A stretch of DNA of 64,000 nt from Spirosoma luteum DSM 19990 (GCF_000374065.1 NZ_KB893251.1:1-64000); one strand, 5' to 3'; numbered from the stretch's first letter, positions 1 through 6,753 are shown. Notes: generated by a model not told the origin, from the sequence alone. Program-made: numbers and translations.

Positions 1-261
1 GATCAGGCCTACAACGGTGTATTCAAAAAAGCACTTGGGGAATGGAGTATTGATTTTGAAAAAGCTTCGCGAGCGGAGTCAGCGAAAGGGTTTGTTCCAG
101 TGGCAAAACGGTGGGTGGTGGAGCGGAGTATTGCTTGGACAAACTTCTTCCGTCGGCTAGTAAAAGACTACGAACACACGCTGAGTTCATCAATAAACTG
201 GCTTTATTTGGCTAACATTCAGCTAATGCTACAGAGAATACCCTCAGAATCAAGCACCTAA
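1..261 (+). CDS. IS5-family transposase, C-terminal fragment (cut by window edge)
   Basis: The frame is open from base 1 to TAA at 259-261, giving 86 residues of a transposase that begins outside the window. The segment PVAKRWVVERSIAW followed by FFRRLVKDYE and a hydrophobic WLYLANIQLML stretch is the typical end of IS5-family DDE transposases. The Glu of VVERSIAW would be the third acidic catalytic residue. Because the start lies upstream it cannot be told whether the element is intact. It directly borders the repeat-rich cassette region, so the insertion probably marks one side of that accessory region. Family assignment is from motif recognition. Confidence 0.85.
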   Translation, partial: DQAYNGVFKKALGEWSIDFEKASRAESAKGFVPVAKRWVVERSIAWTNFFRRLVKDYEHTLSSSINWLYLANIQLMLQRIPSESST

Positions 262-276
262 TTCCCCAACACGCTC
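262..276 (+). repeat. Candidate right terminal inverted repeat of the IS5-type element
   Basis: The 15 bases TTCCCCAACACGCTC lie immediately after the transposase stop, where IS5-type elements end, and are followed by TTA, a possible 3-bp target duplication. The left end is outside the window, so the inverted repeat cannot be matched. This is positional inference only. Confidence 0.3.
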
Positions 277-468
277 TTACTCTCTTTAAACCTACCCAAC
301 TCAGGCGTTTCCGCTGTCGCCGGATGCTGATTTTCTCACTAACCTTGCCCGCCGGGACGCGCCAACTGTCGCAGGTGGCCCAGAAATGGAGACTTTTTAA
401 AACCTGCCTTACTGCGGCCTGCCCGTTGTCGCTGGATGCTGAAAATGGAGAACCGGCATTATTGCTGC
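277..468. repeat. Degenerate CTGTCG-type repeat block, no gene
   Basis: About 190 bases without a believable gene. It holds spaced copies of a short motif around CTGTCGCCGG or TTGTCGCTGG (near 314, 366 and 426), two of them followed by GATGCTGA. The same motif family fills the 5' leader of every gene in the array up to 6600. An ACCCAAC box at 294-300 has no GTTGGGC partner nearby. No promoter could be assigned. Confidence 0.55.
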
Positions 469-556
469 ACCCAACGCCCGAAAGGGCTGATGGATGAGGA
501 AGCTACTTGCCTGAACACGAGGACTTTCAACCTTTACACCCTTTTCCTTGTTGGGC
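469..556 (-). repeat. attC-like site A (integron-cassette recombination site candidate)
   Basis: Plus-strand ends are ACCCAAC (469-475) and GTTGGGC (550-556), matching the attC outer boxes RYYYAAC and GTTRRRY. Inside, AAAGGG (481-486) pairs with CCCTTT (539-544), with a 5+5 base bubble between outer and inner stems; the loop carries TGATGG after the left arm and CTTTACA before the right arm. A conserved ~60 bp tail ending in CCACGCAGAGCG follows at 557-617. The site lies 3' of the minus-strand gene ending at 628, the usual place for attC in a cassette. Function is inferred from structure; no recombination evidence exists. Confidence 0.6.
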
Positions 557-627
557 TGCAAACTTTCTTTCGGGGGCGAGCAACCTGTCGCCCGACAAGC
601 CACCCACGCAGAGCGCACAAAATCACA

Positions 628-1368
628 TTAATGCTCTGTAAAAATGAATAAACCCTGATTGTTTTTCTTGCCAAAATAGCAAATAGAAATCGGTACCATC
701 TTTAATTGGGCATTTCCCTCTCCTTTTGAAAGTCCATACCATTCTTTATCTGTGAGTTTCTGTTTTGTCCCGTCACCAGAAATTTTCGTGTATGTTACTT
801 CAATTTTAGAATTTCGTTCGTCAATGTAGCCAGCATTCAGGTGAATTTCATAAGCAAAATTTCCTTTACCAATTACCGCCCTATTAAGGGGTTTAGTTTC
901 TCCCTCGGAAAGGTATAAGCTATGTTGTTCTCCAACAACTTCACGTATTGTTTTTGTAAGTTCTCTTCTCAGAATCTTTGCTCCGTTGTATGACTTTTCA
1001 TATTTGATGCATCTATATTGCCTTAAATCAAAAGGCACATCTTCTATATTTTGAGTTAACAAAATTACTTGCTCTACATTTTTAAAGCTATGTGCTATAC
1101 CTAATTCATAAAAAACGTTGGGATTCTGATTTGTCAAATCAGCAACCACTAAACTAGCAGATGAAATATTTTCAAGCACAGTTGTCATAATATGTGGCTG
1201 GCTTATTTCATCGGCCCTTTTGCACGTAAAATTTATTTCATCAGATTCTAAACTTTCTTTTATAATGTCATATACTTCATTAAATTCATTGGCAAACGGC
1301 ATAAGTACAAAACAGTATTGTGGCTTTTCGTAGAGTGATGAATTACTGAAGAGGGATTTGGGGTACAT
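628..1368 (-). CDS. Nucleoside deoxyribosyltransferase/TIR-like domain protein
   Basis: Predicted 246-residue protein. Near the N-terminus it carries YCFVLMPFANEF, then CKRADEI, ADLTNQNPNVFYELGIAHS and PFDLRQYRCI. This series is typical of a nucleoside 2-deoxyribosyltransferase-like/TIR-like Rossmann family often found in bacterial sensor or defence proteins; the Glu of NVFYELG is the usual catalytic candidate. The roughly 100-residue C-terminal part, rich in beta-type sequence, is unrecognised. The frame stays open to 1521, but that extension would translate the leader repeat, so ATG at 1366-1368 is preferred. The gene is AT-rich compared with core genes here and is followed by attC-like site A. 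A nucleotide or NAD hydrolase role is possible but not shown. Confidence 0.75.
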   Translation of the reverse strand: MYPKSLFSNSSLYEKPQYCFVLMPFANEFNEVYDIIKESLESDEINFTCKRADEISQPHIMTTVLENISSASLVVADLTNQNPNVFYELGIAHSFKNVEQVILLTQNIEDVPFDLRQYRCIKYEKSYNGAKILRRELTKTIREVVGEQHSLYLSEGETKPLNRAVIGKGNFAYEIHLNAGYIDERNSKIEVTYTKISGDGTKQKLTDKEWYGLSKGEGNAQLKMVPISICYFGKKNNQGLFIFTEH

Positions 1369-1619
1369 CGTTTTACTGGTTAAAGTAGTAATTTGAAAAT
1401 AGTCAATTTCATTATTGATAGGACTGTCCTTTTCATTGGGACACGACTCTACAAACTTAAGCCTAACCTGTCGCCAAGACGCTGAAATGCAAAACCCAAC
1501 CTGCCTAACCGGAGCGTACACTCTGTCAGCCGCAACCCGCCGGACAAGAAAAAAACCTAACCTCTACGGCCTGCAACCTGTCGCCGGGACGCTGCCTTGC
1601 AGACACTTGATGAGCGAAC
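1369..1619. repeat. Leader repeat block upstream of cassette gene 1
   Basis: About 250 bases between the gene start and attC-like site B. It contains CCTGTCGCCAAGACGCTG and CCTGTCGCCGGGACGCTG as near-identical copies, plus CTCTGTCAGCCGC, and a GCCTAACCGG motif. The same motif family recurs in the leaders at 2060-2273, 5087-5358, 5510-5747 and 6440-6604. Reading frames that cross it are repeat translations and were not called. Confidence 0.55.
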
Positions 1620-1705
1620 ACCCAACGCCCGAAAGGGCTGATGGTGGACGAACTATTCTCTGAACATGAGGCACTTTCAACCTTTTCACCCTTTCTCGGT
1701 TGGGC
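1620..1705 (-). repeat. attC-like site B
   Basis: ACCCAAC (1620-1626) and GTTGGGC (1699-1705) bound an inner stem GAAAGGG (1631-1637) pairing with CCCTTTC (1689-1695). TGATGG follows the left arm, CTTTTCA precedes the right arm. The conserved tail at 1706-1765 ends in CCACGCAGAGCG. The site follows the minus-strand gene ending at 1808, again at its 3' side. Confidence 0.6.
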
Positions 1706-1807
1706 TGCAAACTTTCCTGTGGGACGTGCTGCCTGTCGACGGATAGCGACCCCACGCAGAGCGAATCACTACGCACATAGCCCTATACCTTTAACAAGCA
1801 TTTAGAC

Positions 1808-2059
1808 TTAGCTGCCAATACCACCACTCTCTTTTTCAATTAAAACCTCGACGGAAAAACCCGTTTTTGTTTTAGCCACAATATCAGCTGTATGTAACAA
1901 GTAGCCAACCGGAATTTCTCTTTTCGCGTAATATCTCAACGTATCATGTGCAGTCTCCTGTTCTTCGGTACTGACGCTCCCGTTGTAAATATCAGTTAGT
2001 AGTTGATCTACTTCCTTGCTTGCTGGTTTTATTTCAATCTTGGTTTTAGATTTTTTCAT
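1808..2059 (-). CDS. Small hypothetical cassette protein (83 aa)
   Basis: An 83-residue lysine- and glutamate-rich soluble protein starting MKKSKTKIEIKPASKE. It shows a probable helix around residues 15-45 and a beta-like segment AKTKTGFSVEVLIEKE near the end. There is no signal peptide, membrane segment or motif I recognise. It sits alone between two leader/attC-like units, as a single-gene cassette, and its ATG lies just downstream of an AAAGGAAT purine stretch on the minus strand. AT-rich composition matches the other cassette genes. A role as antitoxin or accessory protein cannot be argued from sequence. Confidence 0.6.
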   Translation of the reverse strand: MKKSKTKIEIKPASKEVDQLLTDIYNGSVSTEEQETAHDTLRYYAKREIPVGYLLHTADIVAKTKTGFSVEVLIEKESGGIGS

Positions 2060-2273
2060 TTGAAAGGAATTTAATTTTTGAAGCCGTTTGCTAGGTTATC
2101 TTGCTCTACAGTGTTTGGCTTGTCAACCGAAGCCGCCTAACGAATTTAAGCCTACAATACGAGACCTTCGTTCTGTCGACCGCAAGCCCACTTTTGAGTT
2201 TTTCAAGCCTGATTCACTCAGGCGGTCAACCTGTCGCCCGTGACCCACCCCACAAGCACTGCTTGTTGTGTTC
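2060..2273. repeat. Leader repeat block upstream of cassette gene 2
   Basis: No gene is seen. The block carries GGCTTGTCAACCGAAGCCG, CGTTCTGTCGACCGCAAGCC and ACCTGTCGCCCGTGACCC, three variants of the CTGTCG-type motif, and a GCCTAACG motif near 2128. It separates the start of the 83-residue gene from attC-like site C. Confidence 0.5.
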
Positions 2274-2334
2274 ACCCAACGACCCCATGTGTTGATGGCG
2301 ACGTAGGAGCCTTTACACACATGGCCGGTTGGGC
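2274..2334 (-). repeat. attC-like site C (short form)
   Basis: ACCCAAC (2274-2280) and GTTGGGC (2328-2334) enclose an inner stem CATGTGT (2286-2292) pairing with ACACATG (2317-2323). At 61 bp it lacks about 25 loop bases found in sites A, B, D and E but keeps TGATGG and CTTTACAC. The stem sequence differs from sites A and B yet remains complementary. The tail 2335-2391 ends in CCACGCGAAGCGC, 3' of the 889-residue gene. Confidence 0.6.
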
Positions 2335-2416
2335 TGCCAGCTTTCCTTTAGGAGTGAGCTGCCTGACAAGCCAACCACGCGAAGCGCACAGTAAGGCACA
2401 TACTGAATACGAATTT

Positions 2417-5086
2417 TTAAGTCCTATAAACGAGTTTAAACCATACTTGAATTCGATCTAAGTTTGAAAAATCAAGATTTCCCGTTATAAATTCAGATGG
2501 TGGTATGCTTATTTCATAATAGCTGAAAACAGACCGATAACTTAGATTAAAATCAGAGTTGTAACCAAATCCAGCATCAGCATTGGCAAAGTCCGCATTG
2601 GTTAGTAGTCTGTTCTGTACATCATTGATATTAGCTTTTCTCCCTCGAAGTACAATAGATACAGGATCAGGATCATTAGTTCGTTGATATAACGCTCCTG
2701 ATTGATAAAGTGTGGCATTGAAAGTGTTCGATAAATCTTGGGTCATTACGCCAACAAAACTAATTTTTATGCTTTGCAGTATCGCATAACTTTTATCTGT
2801 CAGCGTTCCAGAAGCATTCGTTAGTTCCGTTGATGGATCAATAGTAAATCTGAGGATAGCCGACTTTGGCGATGAGATAAAATCTTGAATTTGATCTTTA
2901 TTAAAATTTAATTTATAGGTATATGGAGACCATAGAACTCTATTCACAAAATTATTATAATTAGTTCTGTATGTGGTTACAGTTGAAAAATCTACAATAC
3001 TGTTGTTATAAGCAACAAGTACATTATTAGCTGCTTCCTGATCGTTCAACTCATTCAAATCGGCTTCTAAGTCTGGATGAAAATATCCATAATCATAACG
3101 AATCAGATTTGACAAATCAGTAAATTCAAGTATTTCTAGACTTCTTATCGCATAAAAAACTTGTTCGATAAGAAAATCCATATAAAACTGTGATCGTTTA
3201 ATTATGTGAGCAAACTGCACTAAAAAATTATTAGCCCCTAAACCAAGCGTTGCTGCTTGATTATTTATTTGCTCAGCAACTAGCCCAAAAGCTTTAATTT
3301 GCCGATTGGCAACAACTTCATCATAACCAAGTAACTCAAGATCTTTTTTAGCGATTAACACCTCATGCATGTTATCGGCTTTCTGTCCCAATAATGTGTC
3401 TAATTCTGCATCTCCAGTCTTAACTCCCTTGATTTGACTTATCGCTTTGTTAATATTGAGAATAATTTCTATATTATCTTTAAATTTATTAGCGTTTTTA
3501 TCAAATTTACCGATAGCACTAATAAAGTCGTCAGCACTACTAATTAGTTTTTCATGGGTAGTATCTTTTGGTTTCTTATTTCCGTTGGCTACATCGATAA
3601 ACTCTCCAATGGCAGTTTTTGCTTCTTTAATTGATTTAATTTCCTCAATAGCGTCGATCATCTTGCTGCCACTTTTTGCGATTGTCATTAAGCCTTGAGC
3701 AGCCGCTACTAAAGTAGCACCAGCCGTATATATGGCTCCCACTACGGCAACAACAACCTCTACATATGCGAAAATCTCTGCAAAACCTATTCCATGATGT
3801 TGATTAGCAAGAAATTGTTTTCGCGCATCTATTTCATTTGAAAGTTTCTGATCGATTTTAATACGTTTATCTATATCATCCTGCTTTTGTTTTATTAAGG
3901 GTTTAATCTTGGAATTTAAATTAATAATGATAGACTGTTGGTAGGCTAACACACTCGCTGACTCTGCATTTAAAACTGTTTGAATATTACTTTTTATGTC
4001 AGCAATATTATAATAATTCTCAGCGATTCTCCGAATCTCTGCTACAAGGCCATAATAACCCAGATAAGTTTTTTCATATCCCTCAAAATCAGGTGCTATG
4101 TCAATTGAGCGAGAGACGCCTAAAGGTGTATGTAACAATTTAATTCTTTGTGTTAATTCAATAGCCCTTTGATTTTTTGTATCAAGTTTAACTGCATCGC
4201 CTAACTCGTTTAAAGCTAAACTGATTATAGCAGTACTGCTTCCTAATTTCGGATTCTTATATAAATTTGAATTATTTACTGCTCTAAAGTAGTACTCCCC
4301 AATAGTAGTTTTATAAGTACTCCAGTCAGAAGATATCTGAGCAGCTTGCTTGAAAAACGTCTCTTCGTCTAGAACTTCCTCTATTATTTCTCCATCTTTT
4401 CCCAAAGGACCTGCATCTCCTTTGGGCCCTGTAGGCCCTAATTTGTTTATTAGGTCCCCCGCAATATACATGTATATTCGTGGGCCTGCTTCAGGTTCTG
4501 GTTTAACCCCCATGCGGTATGTGCGTCCACCCGGTCCACCTTCACCACCTTCGCCTGGGACACCTTGATTTAATGAAATATTTACTTTATTATACACGGG
4601 AGATTCAAGAGTTCTTAGAAACAAATATCCTCCATCACCGCGTGCCCCTCCTGGCTTTCCCTTTCCTCCCACTGATCCGGGCACCTCGAGTTGAACTTTA
4701 CTCGCGCTAACCAAATTGCCTATTTCTGTTCCATATGCGTTACTTCCCGCATCTCCTTGACCGCCCTTTGTCCCCTCTCCTCCATTCAGGTTTACACTAA
4801 TATCAGTTGCGTATTTCGCCAAAATAGTTATTTGTTTTCCGTTTGAACCCTTAACGGCTATTTGGTTCCCATCTAACTTAAGAGGAAGAACTGTTATTGG
4901 TTGATTGTTACCTTCAAAGTGTGTCGATAAGAAATACAAGTTAATATTGTCCAATTCTACAGGCTCAACTACCGTTATTTTCCTAGCCGTAAAATACAGT
5001 GTATCTTGACCAGGTTCTATCATGGATACTAACCGTTTCAAAAGTGATTGAGTTAGCGTGATTTCATCACGTAGATAATTTGTCAT
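2417..5086 (-). CDS. Large Gly-rich/collagen-like protein with helical hydrophobic core
   Basis: An 889-residue protein without an obvious signal peptide. Residues about 1-100 are beta-type; 101-235 are Gly-rich with collagen-like runs (GVPGEGGEGGPGG, GPTGPKGDAGPLGKDG). Residues about 380-430 look like a charged coiled coil, followed by a hydrophobic Ala/Val/Gly stretch at about 436-470 (VEVVVAVVGAIYTAGATLV) and further long helices to about 700. The C-terminal 190 residues are beta-rich. Long helices around a hydrophobic hairpin resemble alpha-helical pore-forming toxins, but that is inference and no family was recognised. The gene is strongly AT-rich, sits alone between leader repeats and attC-like site C, and ends 2417 close to the conserved tail. 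It is very long for a cassette gene. Confidence 0.8.
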   Translation of the reverse strand: MTNYLRDEITLTQSLLKRLVSMIEPGQDTLYFTARKITVVEPVELDNINLYFLSTHFEGNNQPITVLPLKLDGNQIAVKGSNGKQITILAKYATDISVNLNGGEGTKGGQGDAGSNAYGTEIGNLVSASKVQLEVPGSVGGKGKPGGARGDGGYLFLRTLESPVYNKVNISLNQGVPGEGGEGGPGGRTYRMGVKPEPEAGPRIYMYIAGDLINKLGPTGPKGDAGPLGKDGEIIEEVLDEETFFKQAAQISSDWSTYKTTIGEYYFRAVNNSNLYKNPKLGSSTAIISLALNELGDAVKLDTKNQRAIELTQRIKLLHTPLGVSRSIDIAPDFEGYEKTYLGYYGLVAEIRRIAENYYNIADIKSNIQTVLNAESASVLAYQQSIIINLNSKIKPLIKQKQDDIDKRIKIDQKLSNEIDARKQFLANQHHGIGFAEIFAYVEVVVAVVGAIYTAGATLVAAAQGLMTIAKSGSKMIDAIEEIKSIKEAKTAIGEFIDVANGNKKPKDTTHEKLISSADDFISAIGKFDKNANKFKDNIEIILNINKAISQIKGVKTGDAELDTLLGQKADNMHEVLIAKKDLELLGYDEVVANRQIKAFGLVAEQINNQAATLGLGANNFLVQFAHIIKRSQFYMDFLIEQVFYAIRSLEILEFTDLSNLIRYDYGYFHPDLEADLNELNDQEAANNVLVAYNNSIVDFSTVTTYRTNYNNFVNRVLWSPYTYKLNFNKDQIQDFISSPKSAILRFTIDPSTELTNASGTLTDKSYAILQSIKISFVGVMTQDLSNTFNATLYQSGALYQRTNDPDPVSIVLRGRKANINDVQNRLLTNADFANADAGFGYNSDFNLSYRSVFSYYEISIPPSEFITGNLDFSNLDRIQVWFKLVYRT

Positions 5087-5358
5087 TGTCTTTTAAATGT
5101 ATAGTGAACAATTTTAAAATTACTAGTTGAAATTTGAAAGTGCCTAACGCTCAAGTTTCTGGTGTCGACCGACGCCTTTTCAGAGTCTATCAGCACCCAA
5201 GTGTCGCTTGTTAACAGCGAGCCGATCCGCTTACAAACGCTGGCCTGTCAAGAAGGGCAGCCTGTCGACCGATGCCCAAATTGGCACATAAAAGCCTGCC
5301 TGTCAATCAAGTTCGGTTTGTCGACTGGAGCCGCCGAACGTGCACTTGATGAGCGAAC
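5087..5358. repeat. Leader repeat block upstream of the 889-residue gene
   Basis: About 270 bases with no gene. At least five CTGTCG-type units occur, including GGTGTCGACCGACGCC, AGCCTGTCGACCGATGCCC and GGTTTGTCGACTGGAGCCG. GCCTAACG appears near 5141 and CACTTGATGAGCGAAC directly before the site D box, identical to the sequence before site B. Confidence 0.5.
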
Positions 5359-5446
5359 ACCCAACGCCCACAGGGGCTGATGGGTGAGGGTGCTACTTGC
5401 CTGAACACGAACCACTGCCAATCTTTACACCCCTGTTTGGTTGGGC
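5359..5446 (-). repeat. attC-like site D
   Basis: ACCCAAC (5359-5365) and GTTGGGC (5440-5446) bound an inner stem ACAGGGG (5370-5376) pairing with CCCCTGT (5430-5436). TGATGG and CTTTACA flank the loop as in the other copies, and the loop shares CTGAACACGA with site A. The tail at 5447-5508 contains CCCACGCGAAGCG. No convincing minus-strand gene precedes it. Confidence 0.6.
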
Positions 5447-5747
5447 TGCAAAGCCTCCTCCGGGACGTGCATCTTGTCAGCGGTAGCCTGCCCACGCGAA
5501 GCGAGCATAATGCACGTTCCGATTTTCAGACCAGCGCGAAGCTTAGCAACGTAGCGAACCCACTTTTGTCAGGCCGCCTAATCAGGGCCTTTCCGGTGTC
5601 GCAAGTGACCTGGCCAACTGGTCAAAGCCCGAATTTGTGGCGGCTGACCTGTCGACCGGAAGCTGACCAACAAGCCCGAAAGCCTGCCTGTCGGGGCGGC
5701 TCCACTGTCGCCGGGAACCCACCTTTGACGCCCATTATGTTATGTTC
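5447..5747. other. Gene-less cassette between attC-like sites D and E
   Basis: About 300 bases made of the conserved tail (5447-5508) and repeat units such as GACCTGTCGACCGGAAGC and CACTGTCGCCGGGAACCC. A plus-strand frame runs through it, but it reads across site D and the repeats, lacks any protein-like pattern and is on the opposite strand to all cassette genes. I therefore read it as a cassette without a gene, or one whose gene was lost. Confidence 0.5.
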
Positions 5748-5832
5748 ACCCAACGCCAATGAGTGTTGATGGTGGGCGCACAATTCACTGAAACAAACGT
5801 ACCTGCACCTTTACACACTCATTTGGTTGGGC
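5748..5832 (-). repeat. attC-like site E
   Basis: ACCCAAC (5748-5754) and GTTGGGC (5826-5832) enclose the longest inner stem, ATGAGTGT (5759-5766) pairing with ACACTCAT (5815-5822). TGATGG and CTTTACAC are conserved. The site lies 3' of the minus-strand gene ending at 5915. Confidence 0.6.
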
Positions 5833-5850
5833 TGCCCACTCTCCTTCGGG

Positions 5851-5883
5851 GCGTGCGGCCTGTCGCCAGACAGCCGCCCACGC
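5851..5883. repeat. Tail hairpin next to site E
   Basis: Within the conserved tail, GCGTG (5851-5855) pairs with CACGC (5879-5883), CGG (5856-5858) with CCG (5874-5876), and CTGTC (5860-5864) with GACAG (5869-5873) around a GCCA loop. The other four tails keep parts of this fold (CGTG/CACG outer pairs, or TGTC/GACA inner pairs). It may be a second structured part of the same element. Confidence 0.45.
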
Positions 5884-5914
5884 GGAGCGAAATTTTGAGA
5901 AGCATGAACTTCTC

Positions 5915-6403
5915 TTAATTGTACCTTTCAAGAGTATTTTGTATTTCTATGTAATGGTCATCTAATTGAAAACCAGCCGTTTGAAGAAATTTCAAGATGG
6001 CTTCCATATCGCCCTTCATTGCTAATATTTGCTGCTTTAACCTTATTTCTGTTTGTGCTTTTTCTGTTGGCGAAAGAAGTGCCAATTGTGGATAAATAGC
6101 ACTCCAAAGTGCGTAATTATTCTGCATGGATTGCTCCAGAACCCTTACATGTAGAAGTACACTGTCGGGTAGGCGTTGCAAATCTGATGCAGAAATTTTT
6201 TGTAACGTTTGGCCGTAAATTTTACTGACCATTGAATTCCCCTCCTGCTCAATTTTCATTTTGTGGTCGCCTGTATGTTCAGGAACAGGTTCGCCTTTCT
6301 CTTTTTTGATAAAGCGCTGAACTTGATCAGCAATTTGGTCAAGTAAACCAACTGCTGACGTAGCGGCTCCAATGATTGTGGTTATCGTAGCAATGTCTAA
6401 CAT
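5915..6403 (-). CDS. Hypothetical cassette protein with N-terminal hydrophobic segment (162 aa)
   Basis: ATG at 6401-6403 gives 162 residues. Residues about 3-22 (DIATITTIIGAATSAVGLLD) are hydrophobic and could be a membrane anchor or buried helix; then comes a Lys/Glu-rich linker (KKEKGEPVPEHTGDHK) and a helical second half (about 65-160). No known family was recognised. The frame extends 13 codons further upstream but those residues come from the leader, so the internal Met is preferred. Like other genes of the array it is on the minus strand, AT-rich, and followed by the conserved tail and site E. Confidence 0.6.
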   Translation of the reverse strand: MLDIATITTIIGAATSAVGLLDQIADQVQRFIKKEKGEPVPEHTGDHKMKIEQEGNSMVSKIYGQTLQKISASDLQRLPDSVLLHVRVLEQSMQNNYALWSAIYPQLALLSPTEKAQTEIRLKQQILAMKGDMEAILKFLQTAGFQLDDHYIEIQNTLERYN

Positions 6404-6604
6404 ATTTTTAAAGTTTAGGATTAAACTCAATTTTTCGAGCAACAGCCAAAATTCAACAACACAACGAATCCGCTTTGCCCGACTCGATTAACCGGGGCGT
6501 TCGACCTGTCAGCTAGAACCCAGAAATGAAAGCCAAAAGCTGCCTTGCTGGACGTGCGGACTGTCGACCGAAAGCCAGAATCTGAAGCAATGCTTTTACG
6601 CATC
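6404..6604. repeat. Leader repeat block, outer end of the array
   Basis: No gene is seen. The block contains GACCTGTCAGCTAGAACCC and GGACTGTCGACCGAAAGCC, with CAGAAATGAA and CAGAATCTGAA after them, matching the motif family of the other leaders. It ends at a single attC-type box (6605-6611). Confidence 0.5.
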
Positions 6605-6611
6605 ACCCAAC
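6605..6611 (-). repeat. Solitary attC-type box (ACCCAAC) at the array end
   Basis: ACCCAAC at 6605-6611 stands at the same distance upstream of its gene as the boxes of sites B-E, but no GTTGGGC partner or inner stem follows up to the gene at 6754. It could be the remaining half of a deleted site or an attI-like boundary. The motif alone is short, so support comes only from its position. Confidence 0.35.
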
Positions 6612-6632
6612 AAGTATATGTACGAAACTTCG

Positions 6633-6673
6633 CTTAATATCAAGCTATTGAATATCAGTTATTTGATATTAAG
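6633..6673. promoter_or_regulatory. 11-bp inverted repeat, possible operator or hairpin
   Basis: CTTAATATCAA (6633-6643) and TTGATATTAAG (6663-6673) are perfectly complementary across a 19-base spacer that contains a further AATATCA. It lies about 80 bases upstream of the small plus-strand gene at 6754. There is no T-tract typical of a terminator, so a protein binding site is possible. Role unknown. Confidence 0.4.
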
Positions 6674-6753
6674 TGCCTGGTAAATTATCTGTACTTTTGC
6701 TAAAGCCTGTGCCTGCTGTAAGAATAGAATAAAGGACCGGCATATGCAAGATA

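Noticed and set aside
294-300. ACCCAAC box near the IS end
   Set aside because: No GTTGGGC partner or inner stem within 200 bases other than those of site A; too short alone.
409-651. Reading frames on both strands across 409-651
   Set aside because: They translate attC-like site A, its tail and repeat units; the same peptides recur at the other copies, so they are repeat shadows and not genes.
5380-5769. Plus-strand frame of 129 codons
   Set aside because: It reads through site D tail and leader repeats, is opposite to all cassette genes, and has no protein-like pattern.
1-6700. CRISPR array explanation for the repeats
   Set aside because: Repeats are degenerate, irregularly spaced and interrupted by genes; no uniform repeat/spacer pattern and no cas genes.
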